In this document: positions 25,588 through 33,998 of the stretch, piece after piece
Position numbering within the stretch: the stretch's first letter is position 1
How the letters are laid out: every line of letters starts with the position of its first letter
Assembly (NCBI GenBank): GCA_028277345.1
Contig: JANQGM010000016.1
Span: forward strand, 1-37,659
Origin: Candidatus Bipolaricaulota bacterium
Lineage (GTDB): Bacteria; Bipolaricaulota; Bipolaricaulia; UBA7950; UBA9294
Direction of reading: 5' to 3'
DNA: 37,659 nucleotides
Translations under genes and position numbers: made by a program
Notes under the pieces: generated by a model
What the model was told of the DNA's origin: nothing
The model's database searches: none
The model's input: the letters and a program-made list of their open reading frames with translations, nothing else

Positions 25588-26067
25588 ATGGACACAATCG
25601 AGATTGGTTTTGAAGCCCTTGGGAAAGATCACTGGTCGGAGCACGAGACACGCAATGTCAGGCTCGTGATCGGGTTCGTTCAGAAGCTCATGAACGACCA
25701 CGACTTTGATGCGGTCCTGAGAGAGTTTGGCAATCCGCACTATCGGCAGCACAACAGAAACATTCCGGATGGGATGGAAGCTCTGGTCAACTATGTGAGG
25801 GACTTCACGAAGAGATACCCCGACTACTGTTACGACGTTAAGCGCATCTACGCAGACGCTGACTACGTCATCTTCCACTCACACGTTACGACGAGACGGA
25901 GGGACCGCGGGAACGATAGGAGGGGAATCAACGTGATTGATACGTGGCGGATCTCAGATGGGCAGATTGTTGAGCACTGGGACTCTCTACAACCGATGAA
26001 CGCGTTCATGCGTTTCTTCTTCCTTCTGATCGGCGGTAGGATTGCGAACGACAACGGGGTCTTCTGA
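25588..26067 (+). CDS. SnoaL-like (NTF2 superfamily) protein
   Basis: A 159-aa protein of the COG4922 type, cone-shaped alpha+beta barrel proteins related to the polyketide cyclase SnoaL. Family features are HYRQHNRNIPDGMEALVNYV, FHSHVTTRR, and NVIDTWRISDGQIVEHWDSLQPM. The last 20 residues form a hydrophobic tail (MRFFFLLIGG), which is unusual and might contact a membrane. ATG 25588 follows GAGGAGG (25574-25580) by 7 nt. The open frame extends upstream but is not protein-like. Enzymatic activity is unproven; the fold often binds small hydrophobic ligands. It lies in the tRNA-flanked accessory region. Confidence 0.88.
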   Translation: MDTIEIGFEALGKDHWSEHETRNVRLVIGFVQKLMNDHDFDAVLREFGNPHYRQHNRNIPDGMEALVNYVRDFTKRYPDYCYDVKRIYADADYVIFHSHVTTRRRDRGNDRRGINVIDTWRISDGQIVEHWDSLQPMNAFMRFFFLLIGGRIANDNGVF

Positions 26068-26214
26068 TCAGATACGGAGTTCGTGCGAGTCCAGCCCGCA
26101 GCTGAGCGGATCAACTCCGTTGTATCACTTGTGAATCTCACTGGCCGGCCTAAATCCCAAGTACCTAAGAGACGCTGAGTGCTCGCGGTGCTAGAATCCT
26201 TCGTGAGGTATCAG

Positions 26215-26586
26215 ATGGCGACTGAATGGATGGCCGCGTGTGGCCTTGACTGTGAATCATGCAGCATTCGACGAATCCCGTTTGCTGATGAGGCTCTCAA
26301 GGAGTGCGTGGTCTGGTTCCGCGAAATGGGTTGGCTCAAGGAGGGTGAGGGAAAGGCGGAAATCCTTGAACGTGGCATGTACTGCAACGGGTGCAAGGGG
26401 GATCGGACGGTTCATTGGAGCATCAGTTGCGCGATCCTCGAATGCTGTGTCGATCAGAGAAATCTGTCTTCTTGCTCGGAATGCGGCGAGTTCCCTTGTC
26501 AGAGACTGACGGCTTGGTCGAAGACGAACGATCGCTACGCTGAAGCGTTCGCTCGCTTGCAAAAGATGAGGAAAGCTGATTTCTGA
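26215..26586 (+). CDS. DUF3795 family cysteine-rich protein
   Basis: A 123-aa protein matching DUF3795: an N-terminal ACGLDCESCSIRR motif, then GMYCNGCKGDR, SCAILECCVDQRNL, and SECGEFPCQRL. The regularly spaced cysteines suggest zinc or Fe-S binding. The family is common in anaerobic bacteria and archaea and its function is unknown. ATG 26215 is chosen because the family starts close to the ACGL motif; GAGG at 26205-26208 is a possible ribosome site. An in-frame GTG upstream (26179) would add 12 residues. It stands alone, 147 nt after the SnoaL-like gene. Confidence 0.85.
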   Translation: MATEWMAACGLDCESCSIRRIPFADEALKECVVWFREMGWLKEGEGKAEILERGMYCNGCKGDRTVHWSISCAILECCVDQRNLSSCSECGEFPCQRLTAWSKTNDRYAEAFARLQKMRKADF

Positions 26587-26989
26587 CGACTCGATCCGCT
26601 TGTTCTCCAACCTAAGACGCAGGGGCTCTTGAGATGGGCGGTTGAACAAAGGCCGTTAGCTTCGGCACAGGCGACGCGTGCGGCGAAATGCGGACAGGCA
26701 TCGCACTGGTGCTGGTTCGTAAGAGTTACTGGCAACTTCTTGATCCTGTCAAGAACAAACTATCCTCCAAAGGTGATGGCGAGCCCCCCGGCGACTTGGT
26801 TGAAGACGTGGGCCTTTCCTCCCCAGCGCACCTGCGAGCGGGCGAATTAGATCGTGCTGTTGCTATCAGAAACACAAGCACACTGAGTGACGAATGCACG
26901 CGATGTGATCGGTGCGGATATGATAGGATCATTGAGAAAAGATGACGCGAACTAAGCCTGATCATGAGACTATCGATGCAGGAGGAGTT
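26587..26989. other. Intergenic stretch without convincing gene
   Basis: About 400 bp between DUF3795 and the PKD lipoprotein. Frames at 26629-26850 and 26688-26945 are open but have no ribosome site and no recognisable pattern. One GTTGAAC motif (26651-26657) resembles half of an integron attC core, but no matching partner site is found. Confidence 0.5.
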
Positions 26990-27703
26990 ATGAAGAGTAG
27001 AATTCTGCGTATTGTTGCCGCCAGCTGTGCGCTTGCTTTACTTGCTGGTTGCGTTCAACCGAATGTGCTTCCGATAGCTCAGTTCACTAGAACTCCGGCA
27101 ACTGGAGAAACTCCTCTCTTCGTGAGTTTCGATGCTTCTTCATCACGTGACAACGACGGGTACATCGAAAGCTGGTCTTGGGCATTCGGCGACGGCTCAA
27201 CTGGGAGTGGGGTAACTGCCTCTCATACATATACAAACGCGGGAACATACTCAGCAACGCTGACAGTCAGAGACGACGATGGTGCCACCCACTCGGTTAG
27301 CCACAGCATATCCGCTACTTCACCCCCCGCCCCTGCTCCTACCCCTATTCCGGACTTCCCTTCTCCCAGTCCGCCTTCATCAGGAGTGGACTACAATGTG
27401 ACAGTGGGACAGATAGTGGACGAGTTCAGCGCAAACGAGATCGCTGCGATTCTCAAATATCAGAACAAGACAATCGCTGTTTCGGGATACATCAGCAATG
27501 TGAGCATGTCGATATCTGACGAGCCATACGTGACTCTAAAACGCGGTCCGGGGTTCTATTTCGCGGGCGTTTTCTGTGATTTCCCTACGTCAGCATTGTC
27601 GACCCTTGCATCACTCGTTGAGGACGAACACATAACGATCGTTGGGGAGTTTGATGATTTCTTCCTCGGTGCAATCTGGCTTGATGATTGTTATTTGCCT
27701 TAG
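26990..27703 (+). CDS. Lipoprotein with PKD domain and C-terminal OB-fold (tRNA_anti-like) domain
   Basis: A 237-aa lipoprotein. Lipobox LLAGC (Cys about 20) anchors it to the membrane surface. Residues 25-110 are a PKD domain (PLFVSFDASSSRDNDG, then WAFGDGSTG and HTYTNAGTYSATLTV). A Pro/Ser linker follows (PPAPAPTPIPDFPSPSPP). Residues 138-237 match the tRNA_anti-like OB-fold pattern (IVDEFSANEIAAILKYQNKT, then IAVSGYISNV and GEFDDFF). ATG 26990 is used because GGAGGAG precedes it. Both domains are probably binding modules; no enzyme site is seen. This pairing is uncommon as far as I know. Confidence 0.85.
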   Translation: MKSRILRIVAASCALALLAGCVQPNVLPIAQFTRTPATGETPLFVSFDASSSRDNDGYIESWSWAFGDGSTGSGVTASHTYTNAGTYSATLTVRDDDGATHSVSHSISATSPPAPAPTPIPDFPSPSPPSSGVDYNVTVGQIVDEFSANEIAAILKYQNKTIAVSGYISNVSMSISDEPYVTLKRGPGFYFAGVFCDFPTSALSTLASLVEDEHITIVGEFDDFFLGAIWLDDCYLP

Positions 27704-27851
27704 CTAGGCGTCAGCATCCGTCAAAGGAGATAGGGGATTGGTAGAAGGAAACAAGCAGAATCCAGCGGTTTCGGTTGTGCTTGTCACTGCAACTCCGCGG
27801 CAAGTTTCGCGGCGCGAATCTGAACTGACGTGTTGTGAAGAATGTCTAATA

Positions 27852-27890
27852 CGGGGAGCCAGACAGCAGCACCTCTCCTTGAAGGTGCTG
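27852..27890 (+). repeat. Second copy of tRNA-Asn tail with a hairpin
   Basis: CGGGGAGCCAGA (27852-27863) equals tRNA-Asn bases 24496-24507, including the encoded CCA. A terminator-like hairpin follows, CAGCACCT (27867-27874) with AGGTGCTG (27883-27890) and TTCACTT. The hairpin sequence differs from the tRNA terminator. It marks the right edge of the tRNA-linked accessory region. Confidence 0.6.
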
Positions 27891-27941
27891 TTCACTTAGA
27901 CTGGGACGAATGCCCTTGGATGCCAGGATTGACTCTGCTGC

Positions 27942-28331
27942 TCACCTCTCTTGCTCGACACGAATGAGGTTGCCGTCGGGATCACGGAGTTCGAAGCCCA
28001 TCGCGCCCCAAGTGGCGGCCTCCATTTCACTGGTTATTTCAAACCCCGCTTCCAGAATGTCGCTGTGGAATGTGGCGACCTCCTGAACGCGCAAGTACAG
28101 ATAGCCTGATCCGGCCTTGGTCCAGGAATTCGCGTAGGGAAGTGGCTCGTCCAGGATGAGGTGCACTTGCACACCGTCACATTCGAGGACTGCATAGTTC
28201 GTCCGTTCAACGATACGATCGCCTTCATGTTTGTATCGCGTGCTGAGTCCGAGGACCTTCTCATACCATTTGCACGAAGCGTCGATATCTCGAACTGGAA
28301 GCACGGGTATTGTGCGTTTGAGCTGCTTCAT
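27942..28331 (-). CDS. VOC superfamily (glyoxalase/bleomycin-resistance-like) protein
   Basis: A 129-aa two-beta-alpha-beta-beta-beta-module protein. It has TIPVLPVRDIDASCKWYEKVLGL at the start, LHLILDE-like VQVHLILDEPLPY, and the end motif WGAMGFELRDPDGNLIRVEQ with the conserved Glu ligand. Such proteins are dimers that bind a metal or sequester drugs; the substrate is unknown. ATG 28331 follows GGAGG by 7 nt on the minus strand. It is the only minus-strand gene in this part, just beyond the right tRNA-tail repeat. Confidence 0.9.
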   Translation of the reverse strand: MKQLKRTIPVLPVRDIDASCKWYEKVLGLSTRYKHEGDRIVERTNYAVLECDGVQVHLILDEPLPYANSWTKAGSGYLYLRVQEVATFHSDILEAGFEITSEMEAATWGAMGFELRDPDGNLIRVEQER

Positions 28332-28656
28332 GGCAAGACCTCCATACGAGAGGATAGCGTGGATGGGTCGGAGAATCGAAGGAAATGGCGGCGTTCCATG
28401 TTGCTTCCAGGAGTGCGGCAATCTCCTCGAGTTGGTTCCTCCTTAGATGTCTTCGGCAACGGCTAAAATCACCCCCAGATGAAGATGATCAGCATGTCCT
28501 AGTATTCATTGTCTGCGCTGTGTTGAACACAGTAAACTTATGGCGGGCGAGAGGGCTTTCTTGTAGCGGGGATGGTTGGATGCATGCAAAATAGTACGTC
28601 AGACTTGTCGACGTCTGCTTTTTAGGTAATGAACGGATTTTGCTAAGGAGGCTGAT
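28332..28656. other. Intergenic stretch, no gene seen
   Basis: About 325 bp between the divergent VOC and beta-propeller genes. Only weak features are visible: a CAGAC-N8-GTCTG inverted repeat followed by CTTTTT near 28592-28622. No protein-like frame is present. Confidence 0.5.
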
Positions 28657-29598
28657 GTGCGGGAACGACAGCGATGGAGAGTTCGAATGGCGCGCGTAAA
28701 TGGGATGCTTGCTCTGTTGACCGTAGCTGCGTTATTAGCTGGTTGCTTTGGCGTCTGTTGCCCCCCCTGCACTCCCTCAGTTTCCTCCTTGAGCAGAATG
28801 TACATCACCAATGGTGTCAGTGCTGCAACTACGATGGCGGGCCTTGCTGGAACGTGGGGTGCTGATCTTGGGGGCCTCGCCGGACTATTAGACGAGCCCA
28901 GAGGGATCGCCATTGACGAGGGTGCAGGGAAGATCTACGTGGTCAATGTAGATAATGACGCCGTGATCATGGCGAATCTCGATGGAACTGATGCGGTCAA
29001 CTTCGGCGATCTTGGAGGAACACTACTCTCCCCAATAGGGATCGCCTTGGATATGTCCGAGGACAAGATGTACATTGTGAACTACGGCAGCAGCACAGTA
29101 ACGGTGGCGAATCTCGACGGAACCGGCACGGTCAACCTCGGCAATCTTGGTGGAACACTTAGCTGGCCCATGGATATCGCGTTGGATGTAGAATCTGGCA
29201 AGATGTACATCATCAACGGGGGCGATCACTCGGTCGTGTCTGCGAACCTCGATGGGACCGGGGGAGAAAACCTTGGTGATCTTGGAGGAATGCTGGTCGT
29301 CCCCATGGGGATCGCTCTCGATGTGTCCGCAGGCAAGATGTACGTTACGAATTACGGCGACCACACAGTAGCGGCAGGAAATCTCGACGGGACCGGAGGA
29401 GTAAGCCTCGGCGATCTTGGAGGAACACTCAGTTTGCCTGTTGGTATAGCGCTGGATATCGAGGCTGGCAGGATGTATGTTACGAACAATGGAACCGACA
29501 TGGTAACGGTGGCGAATCTCGATGGAACTGGAGGAGTGAGCCTCGGCAATCCGGGCGGTTTGCTCGATGCTCCGGCGGGCATTGCCCTCCTTCCATAG
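28657..29598 (+). CDS. Beta-propeller lipoprotein (NHL/YVTN-like repeats)
   Basis: A 313-aa surface lipoprotein. Its signal peptide ends in lipobox LLAGC, followed by Cys-rich FGVCCPPC. The rest consists of six 45-residue repeats of the type NLDGTGGVSLGDLGG, then P-x-GIALD and GKMYVTNYGD, which should fold as a six-bladed propeller. GTG 28657 follows AAGGAGG (28645-28651). ATG 28687 is an alternative that still keeps the signal peptide. The repeats are recent, with an exact 135-bp period. Such propellers usually bind ligands or proteins on the cell surface. Confidence 0.85.
   Translation: MRERQRWRVRMARVNGMLALLTVAALLAGCFGVCCPPCTPSVSSLSRMYITNGVSAATTMAGLAGTWGADLGGLAGLLDEPRGIAIDEGAGKIYVVNVDNDAVIMANLDGTDAVNFGDLGGTLLSPIGIALDMSEDKMYIVNYGSSTVTVANLDGTGTVNLGNLGGTLSWPMDIALDVESGKMYIINGGDHSVVSANLDGTGGENLGDLGGMLVVPMGIALDVSAGKMYVTNYGDHTVAAGNLDGTGGVSLGDLGGTLSLPVGIALDIEAGRMYVTNNGTDMVTVANLDGTGGVSLGNPGGLLDAPAGIALLP
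28840..29598 (+). repeat. 135-bp tandem coding repeats
   Basis: The motif AATCTCGA or AACCTCGA starts at 28975, 29110, 29245, 29380 and 29515, exactly 135 bp apart each time. A more diverged unit precedes at about 28840. The equal spacing and strong DNA similarity show recent amplification by unequal crossing-over or slippage. Confidence 0.85.
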
Positions 29599-29665
29599 GA
29601 TCGTGTCAAGTTTGGATGGCCGAAGCATCTTGATGGCGTATCCGCTGTCTGAAACGGAGAGTCGT

Positions 29666-30268
29666 ATGTGCTGTGCGGTAAAGAGTACTCTGCTGAACGT
29701 TGTTCTGTGGATCCTGGCCCTTATTGGACTTGCGCCGGTGACTCCCGTGTGGATCGATTCGATTGAAGGTTGGATAGGGTACGAACGCCCGGTTCAGCCT
29801 ATTGTCCACACCTATGTAACCACGGAGGATCGAGAGCTTTACGCCTATGAATATACCCTGAGATGCAAAGACTCTCAAAGTACTCGCCCCGCTGTGTTGA
29901 CAGCGTTTCAAACACGGAATTTGCGTTCGCTTCCCAGCACTGTTTACACGTTCTGTTCAGACCTTGCCCAGATGGGATACGCCGTCATTGCTTTTGAAAT
30001 TCCTGGAGAAGAAGCTGGAGCCTCCGGGGAAGGTGCAATTGAGGAAGAGCGACTTGCAATGACTTGGCTTGAGGCGCATTCCGATGGTCTTGGAGTTGAT
30101 CTTTCAAGAACAATGTCGTTTTCGATCTTCGGTCAGCCTGTGCTGACCCTGTCGGTTGATCGACAATTGGAAAGAAGGAACACAGTTGGACTTGGATATG
30201 TCGTTGTTCCCGAGGGTGCCAAACGGTTCCCCAGTGAACTAAGTAGGTTTCTGCCAGCGCTGCCGTAG
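29666..30268 (+). CDS. Degenerate alpha/beta hydrolase-like protein with N-terminal membrane anchor
   Basis: A 200-aa protein. Residues 8-25 form one hydrophobic segment (LLNVVLWILALIGLAPV). The remainder resembles the first half of an alpha/beta hydrolase, with LAQMGYAVIAFEIPGEEAG and GVDLSRTMSFSIFGQPVLTL. Where the nucleophile elbow G-x-S-x-G should be, it reads SIFGQP, so there is no catalytic serine. The C-terminal half is also short. ATG 29666 follows GGAGA. It lies 67 nt after the propeller gene and may be co-transcribed. It is either a decayed gene or a non-enzymatic relative. Confidence 0.65.
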   Translation: MCCAVKSTLLNVVLWILALIGLAPVTPVWIDSIEGWIGYERPVQPIVHTYVTTEDRELYAYEYTLRCKDSQSTRPAVLTAFQTRNLRSLPSTVYTFCSDLAQMGYAVIAFEIPGEEAGASGEGAIEEERLAMTWLEAHSDGLGVDLSRTMSFSIFGQPVLTLSVDRQLERRNTVGLGYVVVPEGAKRFPSELSRFLPALP

Positions 30269-30273
30269 TCTGA

Positions 30274-30303
30274 CCGAGGGATCTAGGGGGCACATCCCTT
30301 CGG
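30274..30303 (+). terminator. Terminator-like hairpin
   Basis: CCGAGGGAT and ATCCCTTCGG pair with one bulge, followed by ACTGCTCCTTTTG. It begins 6 nt after the stop of the hydrolase-like gene. Confidence 0.55.
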
Positions 30304-30377
30304 ACTGCTCCTTTTGTTAGGAATCAAAGTATGCATGGCACGATAGTAATCAATGTGAAACGCTTGACTTCTTGAGT

Positions 30378-30405
30378 GGCCCAGTTGATGAATGGGCCCT
30401 TCTTG
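30378..30405 (+). terminator. Second terminator-like hairpin
   Basis: GGCCCA (30378-30383) and TGGGCC (30393-30398) form a 6-bp GC-rich stem followed by CTTCTTGTTTG. It could act as a backup terminator before the surface-protein promoter. Confidence 0.55.
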
Positions 30406-30498
30406 TTTGTCGCATCGAATGTGAGGGGTGAATCACCTAAGGATTTGTCTGGCAATTGAAGAACTTAAAGTTAAAATGAATAGACCTCCTCCCTTTTC

Positions 30499-30528
30499 TT
30501 GACAGGTCTAGCGATTGATCCCTATGAT
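30499..30528 (+). promoter_or_regulatory. Strong sigma-70 promoter of the surface-protein gene
   Basis: TTGACA (30499-30504), an 18-bp spacer and TATGAT (30523-30528). It would give a 5' leader of about 110 nt before GTG 30646, consistent with a highly expressed gene. The rest of the 377-bp gap (30269-30645) holds the two hairpins and nothing else recognisable. Confidence 0.75.
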
Positions 30529-30645
30529 GCTGCACATGGATGATGGATTAGCTGGGTCGCGCGAGCGATACAGCTGATTTTGTAATGGATACTACGGATG
30601 AGGGGCATTTACGATCGAAGAGATCGGGTATCGGGAGGTTGCATC

Positions 30646-33600
30646 GTGACTCGGAAACTGTGCGTACTGGTTAGCGTCACTGCGGTGGTTCTCGCGGGAA
30701 TATCCTGGGTGTCGATCGCATCTGATGCGCAGATGTATTTTGCTTCGGACAAGAACGGTCAGAATCGTGTGACGAACATTCAAGAAGGCGATGAAATCTG
30801 GATCGCTATCATTGATGCGGATGAGAACATCGACTGCGACGTCCGCGACAAGATCTGGACGGACGTCAAGATCATGGATCCCAAGACAGGGGCGTACATC
30901 GTATGGCGTAGCTATCTGGATGAGAACGGCGATGCCAACGACAATCGATACGAGCAAGAAGAGTATGTGCCCTACAAGGGACACTACCCTGGGGATACCG
31001 CGGGATGGACGGGCGGCGACTATCTGGAGGAGACCGGAGCCGATACAGGTGTCTTCGTATCGCGCCGTGCATTCCAAGTCGGAACGCGAGAGGACTATGA
31101 CGATCCCTTCAACAGCACGCACGTTGTGGATGATGCCGTTCGACCCGATCCGAATGGTGGCTATCCATACGACTTCCAGTGGGGAAACTACCTGTACACG
31201 AATCAAGATTCGACGAACGAAGAGATGACGAACATCGAGGCGGACGATCGTCGTTGGATGAACGCCGAATGGGAGGAAATCCCTGGATACTCCTATGGAG
31301 ATGCACCGCAGATCGGATCTCCAGGATTCTTCCCGTCCGAAGTAATGGATGGCAATGAAGGAGCCCTTGACTATCTCATCGGCCGGTTTGAGAACATGGA
31401 CACGCTCGTTGGGATGTACCAGGATCAGAACGATCCGACCGATGTTGCCATAGCCATGATGAAGATCATCGATACCGAAGCTAGCATGAATTGGGATCGG
31501 GAGATCTACAAGGACGCAAACACCTCTGCCATGATTACGGTTGTTGACCCGGATGAAAACCTCAACTGCAATCAGGTGGAGTACGTTCCCGTGTTCATCA
31601 TCGTCAATCCCGGGTCTTGGAACCCGGTTCGGTTTTCAGCAGCTGAAGGCGAAGATCCGGCCTTCTCTAGCCCAACGAACTTCTGCGCTCTGAAGTACAC
31701 GGGAGGCGTTGCTCCCGAGGACGAGGATGAAGGTCCCTGGACGTTCACTGAAGGCATGCCCCTTATCGATGACAATTCCGAGCATTCGATCCGCTGGTAC
31801 AACATCTATGGCAATCAGATCGATTGGGACGACTACGTCCCGGGTGCGTATTACATGGAGTATCCGCTGGCTGGCGAGGACGATGCCTGGGGAAATCCGC
31901 AACCGAACAGCTTCGATACGATCGATGACGATGGGTTTGTGAAGGTATCTTTCCACGCCCAGGAGACGGGCGTCAACACGGGTGTCTTTCAGCTGAACCT
32001 CAATTCGATCCTCGTGGATCTTGAGTTCAATAGCCTCGGCGTCCGCGATGTCCTGGTTGCCTACTACCTCGACCCGAACGATGAAGACGATTTCAAGATC
32101 GCTACCGCTTACATCGAAGAGCGCCAGCACTCCGTTGTGAGCTTTACGGACGAGACCCGCGCTGACAAGGATCTGTACTGGCTTGGCCGCGATCCGATCT
32201 ACGTACAGGTGATTGATGCCAACGCCAATGTCGATCCATGCTGCCCCGAGCAAGTGGTCGTGCACGTCTGCGATCCGCACGGCGAGGACGACAGCGAGTT
32301 CCTGATCCTCGACGAAACGTCCAGCAACTCGCCTGTATTCTTCACGTTTGCAGGAATGAAACTGAGGGCTGCCTGGGACGCTCTTGGAATAGGATTGAGC
32401 TTTGGGTCTGCAAATGACGGAGGATTCCAAATCCAGTGGGATAACTGGATGTTCGAGGCCTTCAATGAAGACGATATCTTGGTTCGTTACAACGATATGT
32501 ACTACGAAACAGATGACCGCGGTCTTGCAGGGCTGGGCGACGCACAAGCCTTCGGCGATGTGTCGCCGTTCCCGCCGCGCATCGATCGTCCTCGAGCGGC
32601 CAACGATGTCAGCTTCGATCTCATGTCTGTCGGAGACACGCAAGTCTACGATGGTTCGACGACGAACATGTGGTTCCTTGATCGTCAGGGCAACCGGGTA
32701 AGCGGCTATGCAAACAGCGACTGTGTGTTCATCGAAGTTCTCGATCCAGATCAGAATGAGGATCAGTATCGTCGCGAGCGCATCGATGGATTCTGGGACC
32801 AGAGGGTTGAACCTGGGTACGTGCTCGATGGCCAGAACGTGCCATTTGGTCCGGAGGATTTCAGTGACAATCATCTTGACTGCGGCTTCCAAAATGATGA
32901 AGATCATCCACTCAATGCGTTGCTTGGCGATACCAACATCTTCTGGAGCTCAGACAATGATTCGTACGAAATGGGGGAGGCTAAACTGTATGTGCTTAAC
33001 CCACGCAATGGACATTGGGCGCCCGTGGATCTTATGGAAACAGGTGCCGCTACGGGCGACTTCGTCTCTGTGATCTGCATCGAATTGACGAACGTTTACG
33101 AGTGTGTCCCCAGTCTGTACGTCCAACCGGGAGACACGCTTATCGCAGTGTACCAGGACCCCACCAACCACTCCGACTCGGCTTGGATCTCGATCAAAGT
33201 CGGAATCGGTGGTGGCGGAACGCCTCCTGCCCAGCAGTCGACGACGGCCTTTGTCGACGTGAACGGCAATGAAATCGCCGCCTACACGGATGCCGACACG
33301 GTGGTTGTGAAGGTCATCGATCCTTCGCATGCAGGCGTCGCGCTCCTTGCGGGAGCGCTAACGGTCGAAGGCGAAGCCTTCGACGTGCTCGCTGTGGATG
33401 GCGAGCCAGGTGTCTTCCTGACGGAAGGATTGGATCTGAGTCTCACGGTTGGAGACAGCCTGACGGCCGAGTACACGGATCCGACGGATCTTACTGACAT
33501 ATCGAGCGATACGATCACCGTGATCGCGGGCGCACTGGTTGTGGACAGCTTCTACGCTGGCCCGAACCCGTTTGAGACTGAAGTGACCTTTGGTTTCAAC

Positions 33601-33801
33601 GGAACTGGCATCGCAAGCCAGATGACCGTGTGTGTATACGACTTGGCCGGAGGCATGGTCTTCGAGGCCACCCAGACGGACGTCTCCGTGATGACATGGG
33701 ATGGAGCCGGACTGGCGAATGGTGCATACATCTACACGATCACAGCGACCGATGGCACAAACTCCTATACCGGAAAGGGGAAGGTGTTTGTGAAGCGGTA
33801 A
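30646..33801 (+). CDS. Large secreted S-layer-like surface protein, copy 1
   Basis: A 1051-aa protein with a signal peptide (hydrophobic residues about 6-22, cleavage near SDA). The body repeats a pattern of Asp/Asn-rich calcium-like turns and ETG-x-x-TGVF motifs: DADENIDCD, EETGADTGVFVS, DPDENLNCN, QETGVNTGVFQL, DANANVDPC, DPDQNED, METGAATGDFVS. This fits serial Ig-like domains seen in S-layer proteins. The final 85 residues form a FlgD-Ig-like domain (YAGPNPFETEVTFGF, then VYDLAGGMVF and NGAYIYTITATDG). GTG 30646 has GGGAGG 7 nt upstream. It is paralogous to the gene at 36814. It is probably a structural cell-surface protein; I see no enzyme motif. Confidence 0.85.
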   Translation: MTRKLCVLVSVTAVVLAGISWVSIASDAQMYFASDKNGQNRVTNIQEGDEIWIAIIDADENIDCDVRDKIWTDVKIMDPKTGAYIVWRSYLDENGDANDNRYEQEEYVPYKGHYPGDTAGWTGGDYLEETGADTGVFVSRRAFQVGTREDYDDPFNSTHVVDDAVRPDPNGGYPYDFQWGNYLYTNQDSTNEEMTNIEADDRRWMNAEWEEIPGYSYGDAPQIGSPGFFPSEVMDGNEGALDYLIGRFENMDTLVGMYQDQNDPTDVAIAMMKIIDTEASMNWDREIYKDANTSAMITVVDPDENLNCNQVEYVPVFIIVNPGSWNPVRFSAAEGEDPAFSSPTNFCALKYTGGVAPEDEDEGPWTFTEGMPLIDDNSEHSIRWYNIYGNQIDWDDYVPGAYYMEYPLAGEDDAWGNPQPNSFDTIDDDGFVKVSFHAQETGVNTGVFQLNLNSILVDLEFNSLGVRDVLVAYYLDPNDEDDFKIATAYIEERQHSVVSFTDETRADKDLYWLGRDPIYVQVIDANANVDPCCPEQVVVHVCDPHGEDDSEFLILDETSSNSPVFFTFAGMKLRAAWDALGIGLSFGSANDGGFQIQWDNWMFEAFNEDDILVRYNDMYYETDDRGLAGLGDAQAFGDVSPFPPRIDRPRAANDVSFDLMSVGDTQVYDGSTTNMWFLDRQGNRVSGYANSDCVFIEVLDPDQNEDQYRRERIDGFWDQRVEPGYVLDGQNVPFGPEDFSDNHLDCGFQNDEDHPLNALLGDTNIFWSSDNDSYEMGEAKLYVLNPRNGHWAPVDLMETGAATGDFVSVICIELTNVYECVPSLYVQPGDTLIAVYQDPTNHSDSAWISIKVGIGGGGTPPAQQSTTAFVDVNGNEIAAYTDADTVVVKVIDPSHAGVALLAGALTVEGEAFDVLAVDGEPGVFLTEGLDLSLTVGDSLTAEYTDPTDLTDISSDTITVIAGALVVDSFYAGPNPFETEVTFGFNGTGIASQMTVCVYDLAGGMVFEATQTDVSVMTWDGAGLANGAYIYTITATDGTNSYTGKGKVFVKR

Positions 33802-33827
33802 CCATCCAATCGATTGCTCTTTCCGTT

Positions 33828-33860
33828 CCGGGCGGCTCCTCTACGAAGCCGCCCGGTTTG
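33828..33860 (+). terminator. Rho-independent terminator
   Basis: CCGGGCGGCT (33828-33837) and AGCCGCCCGG (33847-33856) form a perfect 10-bp stem with a 9-nt loop, followed by TTTGGTTTG. It ends the surface-protein transcript. Confidence 0.9.
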
Positions 33861-33998
33861 GTTTGATTGGGGTTCTCTCTTTGCAGGGTGCGGGTGCCGA
33901 GCAACTCTCCTGAGCTTTCTTGAGAAACGTCTCTCGATGCGATAGTTTGACTCAAAGCACAATAATAGTCATAAAGTTATTTGGCGAAGGCGGTACGA

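Noticed and set aside
26587-26665. Integron-like attC site after the DUF3795 gene (GTTGAAC)
   Set aside because: No R-Y-Y-Y-A-A-C partner, no foldable attC arm and no second similar site were found. GTTAGCT nearby breaks the consensus.
26688-26945. An 85-codon frame with a CTRCDRCG ending
   Set aside because: No ribosome site and no similarity that I recognise; it overlaps other equally open frames.
28840-29598. CRISPR-like repeat array
   Set aside because: The repeats are 135 bp, contiguous and coding, with no spacers. They are protein repeats. No CRISPR array was seen anywhere in the window.
30592-31206. A 204-codon minus-strand frame at the start of the first surface-protein gene
   Set aside because: It is antisense to the signal peptide and repeat coding sequence and runs across the gene's own ribosome site.
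31636-32907. A 423-codon open frame on the minus strand inside the first surface-protein gene
   Set aside because: It is a shadow of the Asp/Asn-rich, codon-biased coding strand. The sequence is an Ile/Val-rich mirror with no motif and no ribosome site.
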